From the NCBI GenBank assembly GCA_031288005.1, contig JAITSE010000088.1, positions 1 to 23,213 on the forward strand: a DNA stretch of 23,213 nucleotides. Direction: 5' to 3'. How positions within the stretch are numbered: the stretch's first letter is position 1; the number at the start of each line of letters is the position of its first letter. The notes beneath the pieces were generated by a model, which saw nothing but the letters and a program-made list of their open reading frames with translations, had not been told where the DNA came from and searched no databases. This document shows positions 1 to 7,271 of the stretch, in pieces. The stretch comes from Treponema sp. Lineage in GTDB: Bacteria; Spirochaetota; Spirochaetia; Treponematales; Breznakiellaceae. The translations under genes were made by a program, and so were the position numbers.

Positions 1-7
1 TGCCCTT

Positions 8-186
8 CAGGAGAAATGTCCCCTTTTCGTAGCATAAACCCGGAGGAAAAAGGGCAAAGAGACAACCGAAGCGGATCCAAGGGTTCCGTGGCAGGATCAT
101 GGAAATGGTGCACCAGGGACCAAAGACCTTGTTCGCCGATTGCTATCCCCCTATTCCCTCCGACCAAGGGGGACATGTTCACTGAT
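8..186. mobile_element. Possible remnant bounded by inverted IS-like ends
   Basis: A segment near the left edge carries GAGAAATGTCCCC at about 12-24, and an imperfect inverted counterpart, GGGGGACATGTTCACTGA, at about 168-185. The shared core is GGGGACAT in opposite orientations. Such GGGGACATTT-type ends are reminiscent of IS21-family elements, but no istA or istB reading frame is visible. The plus strand is open from base 1 to a TAA near 190 without recognisable motifs. It may be a deletion derivative, a MITE-like element or chance similarity. Confidence 0.22.
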
Positions 187-358
187 TTTTAACCGCTCCT
201 TTAGGATACACTCCGGGTACCGCTTATTTCCTTATAGAACAAGGAATTCCCTAAAGGATGGAATATCCCGTCGGTATTTTATATGAACGTACCCTGCTAC
301 CCGTTGAACAACGGATATAAACATGCTACCTTTTCCCCACCAAAGAGGAGGAGACCCC

Positions 359-430
359 TTGGATACCTTGAAAACTCGTCTTAACCGCTTATTAGAGGAG
401 TTCCCGGACCACCGAAGGGGGGTGGAGTAG
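359..430 (+). pseudogene. Possible N-terminal fragment of a DDE transposase
   Basis: A ribosome-binding-like GAGGAGGA at about 345-352 precedes a TTG codon at 359. The frame reads about 23 codons and includes LLEEFPDHRRG before a TAG stop at 428-430. The pattern of hydrophobic residues followed by PDHRRG is typical of the very start of several IS4-like/ISNCY transposases. Nothing of the catalytic DDE part follows in any frame. Either this is a truncated insertion sequence start or a chance match; confidence is low. Confidence 0.25.
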
Positions 431-684
431 ACCTGTTTCTCCGGGATGAACAGGCCACCCGCCGTATGGCTATTCCCCGCCTGGGGTAGTAACCGATAAC
501 CAAGACCCCCAGTGCATCGGACGGGTTCGCGTTGCCTGTGCTATGATAGCTCCCGGAGCAGTAACCGGTTGGATACCGGTTATCCATAAGTGGGCAGGGA
601 AAAAGTGTGGGTGGTGGTAGCTTCCGGATAAAGGTCTTAGCATTTCTGCCCATTATGGGCCAAACTGGACCCACAGAATCACGT

Positions 685-887
685 GATCCCGGTATGTCCC
701 GGGATTATAGCTTCATACCCCCCCATGTCCCGCCTCTGTATCCCGGTAATCCCGCTCAGAACGCCGCTCTCCAAGTCCCGAACGTCAGTCTCTAAGACCC
801 GAACGCCGCTCTCCAAGTCCCGAACGCCAGTCTCCAAGACCCGAACGCCGCTCTCCGAGTCCTGGTAATGTTGCGGGTCAAGTTTAG
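685..887. repeat. Dispersed repeat, copy 1 (expanded)
   Basis: The left part, starting GATCCC at 685 and including CCCGGGATTATAGCTTCATA at about 699-718, matches a second copy at 7164-7269. Alignable positions continue through CCCGG(T/C)AATCCCG, and the right end GG(T/C)AAT...TCAAGTTT also matches. In this copy the middle has expanded into a 21-nt tandem array. It lies just downstream of the cbiO stop codon. No protein is convincingly encoded. Confidence 0.75.
756..860. repeat. 21-nt tandem repeat, five units
   Basis: Five 21-nt units run head to tail (about 756-776, 777-797, 798-818, 819-839, 840-860). Two variants alternate: one containing GAACGCCGCTCTCCAAGT and one containing GAACGCCAGTCTCCAAGA, so the higher-order period is 42 nt. 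Because 21 is a multiple of three, a plus-strand frame reads a seven-residue Ser/Arg/Thr/Lys/Pro repeat, but no gene start or homologous domain supports translation. The array is internal to the dispersed repeat at 685-887. Confidence 0.9.
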
Positions 888-926
888 ATTATGGAGGCCT
901 CCGGGCTTATGGGGGCAAAGCCTTGC

Positions 927-1628
927 TTACAAGCCTGCCTGGTCCAGCAGGGTATGATCCTGGAGCAGTTCCCGGGTCAAACCCTCGGCGAACACCCGGC
1001 CCTCCTTCAAAAGTATCGCCTTGGGGCAGAGCTCCAGAGCCAGCGCGAGATCATGGGTAGCCACCAGCATGGTCTGGGGAAGCCCTGCGAGGATGGAGAT
1101 GAGGGTCCGCCGGGAACGGGGATCCAAAAAAGCCGAAGGTTCATCCAACAGAAGCAGGGCGGGCTCCATCACCAGGACCCCTGCCAGGGCGGCAAGCCGT
1201 TTCTCCCCTCCTGAGAGCTTGTGGGACAGCCGGTTTTTAAGATGGCCGATACCCAGTTGCGCCAAGATTGCGGCGATCCGTGCTTCTATGGTCTTTTCAT
1301 CAAACCCATAATTCCGCAGGCCGAACCCGATATCATCTGCGAGGGTAGGCATGAACAGCTGGGTATCCGGATCCTGAAATACCATGCCTGCCAGCTTTCG
1401 CAGTTCTCCCAGGCGTTCCCGGCTCATGGGGATACCCCCCAGGGTGATTTCCCCGGTCCGGGGTTTAATGAGCCCCAGGAGGCTCAGGAGCAGGGTAGAT
1501 TTTCCAGCCCCGTTGGCCCCAATCAAGGCCACCCGTGCTCCCGGTTCAAGGGAAAAGCCTAGGTCCTGTAAAACCAGGGGGTCTTCGGAACCGTACTGTA
1601 CCGTGAGATTTTGCACCTGCACCATCAT
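927..1628 (-). CDS. cbiO: Cobalt/nickel ECF transporter ATPase CbiO
   Basis: ATP-binding subunit of an energy-coupling-factor importer; it hydrolyses ATP on the cytoplasmic face to drive Co2+ or Ni2+ uptake through CbiM/CbiQ. Visible motifs: Walker A GANGAGKST (about residue 37 onward from the chosen start), signature LSGGEKR, Walker B LLLLDEPSAFLDP and a switch His in ATHD. About 233 residues, normal for the family but on the short side. I chose ATG at 1628, with AGGGAG about 11 nt upstream; an in-frame TTG at 1637 sits too close to that Shine-Dalgarno sequence, and an ATG at 1625 is also possible. Last gene of cbiM-cbiQ-cbiO, 15 nt after the cbiQ stop. Metal specificity cannot be fixed from the ATPase. 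Confidence 0.93.
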   Translation of the reverse strand: MMVQVQNLTVQYGSEDPLVLQDLGFSLEPGARVALIGANGAGKSTLLLSLLGLIKPRTGEITLGGIPMSRERLGELRKLAGMVFQDPDTQLFMPTLADDIGFGLRNYGFDEKTIEARIAAILAQLGIGHLKNRLSHKLSGGEKRLAALAGVLVMEPALLLLDEPSAFLDPRSRRTLISILAGLPQTMLVATHDLALALELCPKAILLKEGRVFAEGLTRELLQDHTLLDQAGL

Positions 1629-1643
1629 CAAAACCAAAACTCC

Positions 1644-2441
1644 CTATCCTAGGAGGCGTCCCAAGAACACACTGAGGTTGAAAAAACGGCATACCCCAAA
1701 GGCTATACCCAGCCCCAGGGTATACCCATAATCTGCAAGGCAAAAACCCGGCCCCCCCGTGCTCCGGTAGATCCCGTCAAAACCCCGGCATTGCATGGCA
1801 TGATACACCCGTTCCGCCTTGTCAAAACTCCGCAGGATGAGTTGTCCGAGAAAGCAGCCCATATGGTGCATCCTGATGCCTTTTTGATCCGGGGCGCGCA
1901 GGCTATACGCGGTAACCATAGCGGCCGCCTCCCCGATCAGCACCGAGATGTACCGGTAGGTCATAAGCAACTGAAGGTTCAGGATTTTCGGCATCCCGAG
2001 GCTTGCAAGCTGCCGGCTGATTTCAAAGAACGGGGTGGTAGCTATAAGGAGCAATACCCCAAAGACGGTGAGGAGCGTTTTCAGCAGAATAGAAACCAGG
2101 GACACCATACCGGCGCTCAGCCCCCAAGGACCAAGGTACAAAGCGGTTTCAGGGAGCAAGAACAGGTTGCTGATTCCCCCCATAAGGGCAAAGGGTAATG
2201 CCGCAAGGAGCCTTCCTGCAAGGGGCTTGCAGGGGGTCCCGGAAAGGGGCATGAGGATCGCCGGGTACAAGAGAAAGGGCATGAGTCCGCTGATCTCCTG
2301 GGAAGGAAAGGAAATGACCGTTAGCCCATACCCAAAGGCGGTAAGGAGCTTTGCCCGGGGGTGCAGCCGATGTATCGGGGAAGCGCCCAGGGCAAGCCGT
2401 TCCAGCCTATCCATCCCTGCGGCGGCTTTATACAGGTTCAT
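1644..2441 (-). CDS. cbiQ: ECF transporter transmembrane subunit CbiQ
   Basis: Membrane coupling subunit of the cobalt/nickel ECF transporter. The 265-residue protein starts MNLYKAAAGMDRLERLALG and has several hydrophobic segments. A cytoplasmic stretch near residues 180-215 includes LRAPDQKGIRMHHMG and then ERVYHAMQCRGF. The ..A...RGF end is the family's coupling-helix signature, which contacts the ATPase. The ATG lies 3 nt after the cbiM stop codon, with only a weak Shine-Dalgarno sequence, so translational coupling is likely. The segment coding for the coupling region has a second, decayed copy at 4117-4265. Confidence 0.92.
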   Translation of the reverse strand: MNLYKAAAGMDRLERLALGASPIHRLHPRAKLLTAFGYGLTVISFPSQEISGLMPFLLYPAILMPLSGTPCKPLAGRLLAALPFALMGGISNLFLLPETALYLGPWGLSAGMVSLVSILLKTLLTVFGVLLLIATTPFFEISRQLASLGMPKILNLQLLMTYRYISVLIGEAAAMVTAYSLRAPDQKGIRMHHMGCFLGQLILRSFDKAERVYHAMQCRGFDGIYRSTGGPGFCLADYGYTLGLGIAFGVCRFFNLSVFLGRLLG

Positions 2442-2444
2442 AGC

Positions 2445-3464
2445 CTAGGGAGTCTTTCGCACCGCATGGATGATAAACCCGATTCCCCCGGCAAGGACAA
2501 TAGTGATAATGCTGCCCAGGATACCTGCGGTCCCAGTCCCCAGGGCAGACCCTTCGTCGTCTCCGGCAAAGCCGTAATCCGGCATGAAGGCGGTGGTCTC
2601 TACCACCGAGGCGGCGGTCTCATACACGGGGCCTTCCCGCTCAAGCTCAGTAGTCCCGGCGGTTTTTTCCATAGCCCACTCAAGGCCGTCGGGGTATGCA
2701 GAGGCGAAGCGGGAGAGGAACCCTCCCACAAGGAGCGCGAGGACCAGAAAGCCTATCAGGATCTTGTTCGTGGGAAGGGCCGGGGGAAGGGGAGTATCTT
2801 CCATCGCACTGTCAAGGAATTCAGGCCGCACCCGGTGGACATAACAGAGGACCCCTGCGGTAACGATCCCTTCCACCAAACCGATAGCCAGATGAATCGG
2901 CTGCATCAAAACAAGAAAAGCCCCAAAGGGCAGTTCGGTTATGCCCGAGAGGAGGGTCTCCAGCACCACCCCAAAGGCTCCTAACTGCAAGCCGGCGACC
3001 ACCGAGGCTATGGAAGCAATCAGGATATGCTGAGGGGCGGCAGCGGTTTTACCGGTTTTGCCTTGTTTCATCAGGGGTTTAAAAATAAGCTGAAAAGCCA
3101 GGAAACAGGAGCTAAGCCCCATGTTAAAAACGTTGCAGCCATAGGCTAAAAGGCCTCCGTCGGCAAAAAAGAGGCATTGGATTAAGAGGACCGACGCCAA
3201 GGTAAGCAAGGCCGGAAAAGGCCCCAGGAGCGCCGCCAAAAGGATACCCCCGCCGATATGACCGGACGAACCGGTACCGGGAATGGTGAAGTTGATCATC
3301 TGCCCGGCGAATACCAGGGCTCCCATGACCCCCATAAGGGGGATCTTCTTTTCGTTTAAGGTATCCCCGGTGATACTTTTTACCCCATAGGCGATGGCCA
3401 GGGCGCTCACCCCGGTCATCACCCCGCCTACTACTGGTGAAAGCAAGGCATCTGCCATGTGCAT
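2445..3464 (-). CDS. cbiM: Metal-binding ECF subunit CbiM fused to a PDGLE (CbiN-like) tail
   Basis: Substrate-specificity membrane subunit for Co2+ or Ni2+. It begins MHMADALLSPVVGG; in this family the N-terminal Met-His takes part in metal coordination, so the start is well fixed. AAGGAG stands 8 nt upstream of the ATG. Residues 1 to about 220 are the multi-spanning CbiM domain. After a hydrophilic linker, the C-terminal part has a transmembrane segment, the sequence PDGLEWAMEK, a loop, and a last transmembrane segment ending HAVRKTP. That is the arrangement of the small accessory subunit (CbiN/PDGLE type), here on the same 339-residue chain. No separate cbiN is present. First gene of the operon. 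Confidence 0.93.
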   Translation of the reverse strand: MHMADALLSPVVGGVMTGVSALAIAYGVKSITGDTLNEKKIPLMGVMGALVFAGQMINFTIPGTGSSGHIGGGILLAALLGPFPALLTLASVLLIQCLFFADGGLLAYGCNVFNMGLSSCFLAFQLIFKPLMKQGKTGKTAAAPQHILIASIASVVAGLQLGAFGVVLETLLSGITELPFGAFLVLMQPIHLAIGLVEGIVTAGVLCYVHRVRPEFLDSAMEDTPLPPALPTNKILIGFLVLALLVGGFLSRFASAYPDGLEWAMEKTAGTTELEREGPVYETAASVVETTAFMPDYGFAGDDEGSALGTGTAGILGSIITIVLAGGIGFIIHAVRKTP

Positions 3465-3570
3465 AGTATACGCTCCTTACATACTATAATTCCTTCTTCA
3501 TAAAGAAGCGAGGGATGAGGCTTTTTCGTCTTTTGAAAAACCTCAGGATTATACCAGCCCAGAACCATAC

Positions 3571-3629
3571 AAAAAAGCCATGAAGACCCGCTTGTTTGCA
3601 TACCAAGCACCAGCCTTCATGGCTTTTTT
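3571..3629 (-). terminator. Long A/T-flanked hairpin upstream of cbiM
   Basis: Arms of 15 nt, AAAAAAGCCATGAAG (3571-3585) and its exact complement (3615-3629), enclose a 29-nt loop. The loop has its own small GCTTG/CAAGC stem (3590-3594/3604-3608). Both strands end in a run of T after the stem, so it could terminate either way. Read on the minus strand it precedes cbiM by about 107 nt, which would suit a leader attenuator. Read on the plus strand no gene ends here. Confidence 0.6.
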
Positions 3630-4116
3630 ATAAAGAAACAGGAAACAGGAAAATCCGAATGCCTCAATTTCCAACCTTCATGATTGGAAACAAGATCAGT
3701 ATACCCCCTTTATCCCAGAGGGTCAAGCGAATTGCCTCAACATACCATGCTGACCCTCATAGCAGCCTATTTCCTGAAGCTGAGGCCGGCCCGTCGCAGT
3801 CCGCATCATCCTTGTCCCGTGATGAAAAAAGCGGCTCCCCCTTACAACGTCCACCTAGCGGCCTTCCTCAAAGAAGCCGTCATATTCGCCCGAAAACGGC
3901 GCTTCCTTCGCGGACCGCTCCTCACCCAAAGCCGGAACCGGCATCTTTTCGGAAAGCAAGAGCCTTGCCGGCACCGCCCCGCCTGTCCGGGGAAGGCCTA
4001 TGATGAGCCGCGGCCAGGTACTGCCGGACAAGCCGCCCGCCATCCGGAACGGCCAAAGGCGAGGGATATGCCCTGACACCGCGCGGTTAAAAACGCGGAA
4101 CCTGCCGGAATCAGCC
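3630..4116. other. Gene-free stretch with no recognised gene
   Basis: No reading frame with recognisable domains lies here. On the minus strand, about 3855-4000 stays open and ends with an acidic, gene-like tail (SGEYDGFFEEGR), which may be the 3' remnant of a lost gene, but I cannot name it. The stretch separates the cbi operon leader from two clear gene fragments (4117-4265 and 4309-4500). Confidence 0.4.
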
Positions 4117-4265
4117 GGATTGAACCGGCATTGCAGGGCATGATACACCCCTTCTGCCTGGTCAAAACCCCGCAGGATGAGTTGTCCGAGAAAACAACCC
4201 ATATGGTGCATCTTGATACCTTTTTGAGCCGGAGCGCGCAGGCCCATAGCGCCGCATCTCCGCCA
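4117..4265 (-). pseudogene. Duplicated fragment of cbiQ
   Basis: This stretch aligns to 1783-1925 of the intact cbiQ gene at a constant offset of 2340. Over 1801-1902 against 4141-4242 I count 10 mismatches, so about 90% identity. It encodes LRAPAQKGIKMHHMG and then AEGVYHALQC, the coupling region of CbiQ. Beyond 4242 the copies differ by a 12-nt and a 1-nt gap (the CCATAGC/GCCGC words still match), then similarity ends. No start, no membrane segments and no RG end remain, so it is a non-functional relic, from either a decayed second cbi operon or a partial duplication. Confidence 0.85.
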
Positions 4266-4308
4266 CTTAAGACAAAGCCCTTTCCTATGCTTCTTCTTGG
4301 GCCAAAGC

Positions 4309-4500
4309 GTATACATTTCCGCCGTCATGGACGGCGGGGGAACCGGTTCCCGGATTGCCCTTAGGGACGGGCGGGGACCCGTCCTTGTCTGGTTAAAGCG
4401 GGGCGAACTACCCGAAACCCAGTGCGGGCGCCGCGGAGAGACGGCTCCAATCCGTTGCGGTAAGCGGAGCGGATGTCCGGCCCGAAGCGGTCCCAGCCGC
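4309..4500 (+). pseudogene. Frameshifted BadF/BadG-type kinase fragment
   Basis: The plus strand reads VMDGGGTGSRIALRDG at about 4325-4374. This is the phosphate-1 motif (DGGGT) that opens N-acetylglucosamine kinase/BadF-type ATPases of the actin-like superfamily. About 25 codons later, at 4399, one extra base shifts the frame; from 4400 the next frame continues GANYPKPSAGAAERRL, matching the G.N... segment that follows in this family. The rest of the roughly 300-residue kinase is missing, and a terminator-like hairpin follows at 4523. A dead fragment, not a small gene. Confidence 0.6.
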
Positions 4501-4518
4501 CGCCGCGTCTTATCCGGA

Positions 4519-4544
4519 AAGACCCCGCCTATGCGGGGCCTTTT
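4519..4544 (+). terminator. Hairpin terminator after kinase relic
   Basis: CCCCGC (4523-4528), loop CTAT, GCGGGG (4533-4538), then CC and TTTT (4541-4544). A compact GC stem with a short T run on the plus strand. It probably once terminated the kinase gene whose fragment precedes it, and may now insulate thrH from upstream transcription. Confidence 0.5.
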
Positions 4545-4572
4545 GGATTAGTCTGATCGCTGCCGGGATAGC

Positions 4573-4606
4573 TTGGTAAAGGGAGCATAATACGCTAGTA
4601 TATACT
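4573..4606 (+). promoter_or_regulatory. Candidate thrH promoter giving a leaderless mRNA
   Basis: TTGGTA at 4573-4578, 17 nt, then TAGTAT at 4596-4601; an overlapping TATACT lies at 4601-4606. The thrH ATG is at 4612, so the transcript would start within a few bases of the start codon. No Shine-Dalgarno sequence is present between the -10 region and ATG. Confidence 0.5.
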
Positions 4607-4611
4607 CACCT

Positions 4612-5217
4612 ATGCGTATCGTATGTCTTGATCTTGAAGGGGTCCTCATCCCCGAAATCTGGATTGCCTTTTCCGAAGCTACGGGGATCCGCGCATTACG
4701 GCGGACGACCCGGGACGAACCGGATTATGACGCCTTGATGCGGTTCCGTCTTGACATCCTCCGCCAGCAGGGCTTGAAACTGGCGGACATTACCCGGGTC
4801 GTCAGTACCCTAGAGCCGCTGGAAGGGGCAGCGCCGTTTACCCAAGCCCTCCGGGAAAAGACGGAACTCATCATCCTTTCCGATACGTATGAGGAATTCG
4901 CCCGGCCGCTCATGGCAAAACTGGCCTATCCCACCCTCTTCTGTAACAGCCTGGTAATTGCCCCGGATGGTTCCATCACCAATTACCGGCTTCGTCAAAA
5001 AGAGGGCAAAAAAAAGGCGGTGCAGGCCCTGCAATCCCTTAACCTGGAGATCTTTGCGGCAGGGGATTCTTTTAATGATTTAGCCATGATCCGGGCTGCT
5101 GAGGGAGGCTGCCTTTTCAGGGCTCCCCAGGGCATTCGGGAATCCTGCCGGGATATCCCGTGCGTAGACACCTACGATGAACTGCTCGCTCAGATTGTCG
5201 CCTTTTTAAACCGGTAA
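4612..5217 (+). CDS. thrH: Phosphoserine phosphatase / homoserine phosphotransferase ThrH
   Basis: HAD-superfamily enzyme that dephosphorylates phosphoserine and can pass the phosphate to homoserine, linking serine and threonine synthesis. The 201 residues start MRIVCLDLEGVLIPEIW: Asp7 would be the nucleophile and Glu9 takes the place of the usual second Asp, as in ThrH of Pseudomonas. Motif II is ILSDTYEEF, and GDSFNDLAMI holds the metal-binding Asp residues. Length and motif order fit ThrH (about 205 residues) and not the longer SerB. Single gene on the plus strand, convergent with era. No Shine-Dalgarno sequence; see the promoter entry. Confidence 0.93.
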   Translation: MRIVCLDLEGVLIPEIWIAFSEATGIRALRRTTRDEPDYDALMRFRLDILRQQGLKLADITRVVSTLEPLEGAAPFTQALREKTELIILSDTYEEFARPLMAKLAYPTLFCNSLVIAPDGSITNYRLRQKEGKKKAVQALQSLNLEIFAAGDSFNDLAMIRAAEGGCLFRAPQGIRESCRDIPCVDTYDELLAQIVAFLNR

Positions 5218-5233
5218 AGCCCCACCCGGGGCT
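5218..5233. terminator. Small hairpin between convergent thrH and era
   Basis: AGCCCC (5218-5223), loop ACCC, GGGGCT (5228-5233) fills the whole gap between the thrH and era stop codons. The stem is strong but neither strand has a T run, so termination would be weak or Rho-assisted. Confidence 0.35.
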
Positions 5234-6132
5234 CACCGCTCAAAGAGCCTCCTGAGGACCCCCTCGTTATGGCGCCAATCATGGGCGGCTTTAACCCGCA
5301 GGTCCAGTTCCACCTTCCAGTCCAGGATACGGTTCAGATCCTTCTGGGCAGCTTGACGGATGGCCTTGATAAGCTCCCCGCCTTTGCCTACGACCATGCC
5401 TTTCTGGGATTCCCGTTCGGTGATGATAAAGGCCCGGACCCAGAGGCGCGTTCCTTCCTCCCGCAGCTCCGCGTCCGCTACTTCCACGTAGAGGGCATGG
5501 GGCAGTTCCTCCCGCAGACGGTGGATGGCCTTTTCCCGGATAATTTCAGCAATCCGGAAATTCAATTCCTGGTCGGTATAGTATTCTGCCGGATAAAAAG
5601 GAGCTCCTTCACTGGCCATGGCAAACAGGCAGCTCAACAACGCTTCAGTCCCGGCGCCGTTCAGGGCCGATACTTTGAAACACCGGGCGGTATCTAATTG
5701 CGGAAACCGGTTTTTGAGAAATACCAGGGTCTGTTCATAATCCGCACGAGGGCTATCCATTTTATTCACCGCTGCCACGGTTCTATCCGCAAGGGGTACG
5801 AGCCGGGTGGCAATGGCCGCCTCTTCAGGTCCGGGAAGCCGGGAAGCGTCCAGCACATAAAGGATGATATCCGCATCTTTCATGGTTCTGTCCGAAACTT
5901 CTATGAGTTTTTTGTTGAGTTTTCGCTCCGACTCATGCCGTCCCGGGGTATCGACAAAGACGAGCTGCCCTTCGGGTCTATGAACGATACCCCGGATGGC
6001 ATTCCGGGTGGTCTGGGGTACGGCGCTCACGATGGCAACCTTTGCGCCACAGAGGAGATTCACCAGGGTCGATTTCCCTACCGAGGGTCTACCCACCACC
6101 GCCACAAAGGCGGCTTTCTTTTTGGTATCCAT
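5233..6132 (-). CDS. era: GTPase Era, 30S ribosome maturation
   Basis: Essential GTPase that binds the 3' end of 16S rRNA and assists 30S assembly. The 299 residues match the usual length. G1 is GRPSVGKST at residues 14-22, the switch includes PQTTRNAIRGI, G3 is DTPG near 60, G4 is NKMD near 125 and the SAL stretch provides G5. A KH RNA-binding domain fills the C-terminal third (GKGGELIKAIRQAA). The start ATG at 6132 has no Shine-Dalgarno sequence but a TATACT box stands 7 nt upstream. Confidence 0.97.
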   Translation of the reverse strand: MDTKKKAAFVAVVGRPSVGKSTLVNLLCGAKVAIVSAVPQTTRNAIRGIVHRPEGQLVFVDTPGRHESERKLNKKLIEVSDRTMKDADIILYVLDASRLPGPEEAAIATRLVPLADRTVAAVNKMDSPRADYEQTLVFLKNRFPQLDTARCFKVSALNGAGTEALLSCLFAMASEGAPFYPAEYYTDQELNFRIAEIIREKAIHRLREELPHALYVEVADAELREEGTRLWVRAFIITERESQKGMVVGKGGELIKAIRQAAQKDLNRILDWKVELDLRVKAAHDWRHNEGVLRRLFER

Positions 6133-6139
6133 ACGAGAC

Positions 6140-6145
6140 AGTATA
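6140..6145 (-). promoter_or_regulatory. Candidate -10 box for era, leaderless
   Basis: TATACT on the minus strand ends 7 nt before the era ATG, which would place the transcription start at the A of the start codon or beside it. No convincing -35 hexamer is seen at the expected distance. Confidence 0.4.
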
Positions 6146-6341
6146 CCCCGAAAGTGTTTTTTTTCTACCTGTGAGCGCTTGGAGCAGCAGGTGCGGGGAT
6201 CGAGGAGTTTGTCGCGCTTCGCCCATAAAACCGTCTACCCCTGCACGAATGCGCGTTGGTACGCCCGCAAACCCCGAAAGCATGGCCGTTTACCGGGATT
6301 TTTTGCATGAACATGCCACAATCCACCGGTACCACAGGCTG

Positions 6342-6941
6342 CTAGGGATGCCAAGGGTGCTTGAAACAGCTCACCAGATGGTCGTTCACCATACCCACCG
6401 CCTGCATATAGGCATAGAGGATGGTGGGGCCTACAAAGGAAAAGCCTCGTTTTTTGAGCTCTTGGGAGATCTTATGAGAAAGGTCCGTAGCCCTGGGAAT
6501 TTCCGCGGGGCTTGTGAACTGATGGATAACCGGCTCACCCTCCACCCAGTTCCAGAGCCATTGCGAAAAAGAGACCGGTCCTTCCATCATAGTAAGATAG
6601 CTGCGGGCATTGGCAATAGCCGAAAGGATCTTCCGCTTGTTTCTGATGATCCCCGGATTTCCCATAAGCCGCTCCATATCCTTTTCCCCATACCGGGCTA
6701 TTTTTTCCGGGTTCATACCGTCAAAGGCCGCTCGATAGGCAGCACGGCGTTTCAAAATGGTAATCCACGAAAGCCCTGCCTGGGCTCCATCCAAGATCAG
6801 GGCTTCAAACAAAAGGCGATCGTCTTTAAGGGGTTCCCCCCATTCCCGGTCGTGGTAGGCCACATAGATCTCCTCTTCCCCGCACCAAGGGCAGCGGATG
6901 AGGGCTCCTGCTTGCTTCGTTCTGGTTTCCGCATCTTTCAT
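6342..6941 (-). CDS. tag: DNA-3-methyladenine glycosylase I
   Basis: Base-excision repair enzyme that removes 3-methyladenine from alkylated DNA. The 199 residues keep the HhH-type Tag layout. Zinc ligands appear as Cys17 (RCPWCG), His30 (AYHDREWG), His188 and Cys192 (NDHLVSC). QAGLSWITILKRR and KKRGFSFVGPT are family hallmarks. In E. coli Tag a glutamate (Glu38, in LEGQQAG) contacts the damaged base; here the same place reads LDGAQAG, so Asp51 replaces it. AAGG lies 7 nt before the ATG. About 209 nt separate it from era, with nothing recognisable between. Confidence 0.95.
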   Translation of the reverse strand: MKDAETRTKQAGALIRCPWCGEEEIYVAYHDREWGEPLKDDRLLFEALILDGAQAGLSWITILKRRAAYRAAFDGMNPEKIARYGEKDMERLMGNPGIIRNKRKILSAIANARSYLTMMEGPVSFSQWLWNWVEGEPVIHQFTSPAEIPRATDLSHKISQELKKRGFSFVGPTILYAYMQAVGMVNDHLVSCFKHPWHP

Positions 6942-7163
6942 GGATGTACCTTAGCATACATACCCAAAAACGGGAAGCTTAAGGCCTTGGGGGCTTAGGA
7001 TAAACGCATGGCAATTCCCTTCCTTCCGTAAACTCCATAGGGATGGCCAAAAAAGCGCACGGATCATCGCAATCAAGGAAATGATGGGAGAAACCGGGTT
7101 CATCATGAGAGAACAGATGGACTTTGCCCCCTTGGGGGCTAAACGTGCCCCGCACAATGACGG

Positions 7164-7269
7164 GATCCCCCTATGCCCCGGGATTATAGCTTCATAAGCT
7201 CCCCTATCCCACCTCCGCACCCCGGCAATCCCGTTCCAATCTCCGGCAATTTTGTGGCTCAAGTTTGAC
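7164..7269. repeat. Dispersed repeat, copy 2 (unexpanded)
   Basis: Matches 685-887 across its left half, including CCCGGGATTATAGCTTCATA at about 7178-7197 and CCCGG(C/T)AATCCCG, and again at its right end (TCAAGTTTGA). It lacks the 21-nt array of copy 1, having only a short unique stretch there. Both copies sit next to transposase-like debris, which suggests an association with mobile elements. Confidence 0.75.
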
Positions 7270-7271
7270 CG

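Noticed and set aside
683..868. Small plus-strand protein with a seven-residue repeat
   Set aside because: The reading frame is simply the 21-nt array read in threes; no ribosome-binding site or homologous domain.
3640..3960. Cobalamin riboswitch upstream of cbiM
   Set aside because: Some words on the minus strand look similar, but the conserved B12 box and the GCCACTG element are not found, so I do not annotate it; kept only as a question for a covariance search.
6042..6998. Long plus-strand frame across tag
   Set aside because: Complement of the well-supported tag gene; codon pattern and homology belong to the minus strand.
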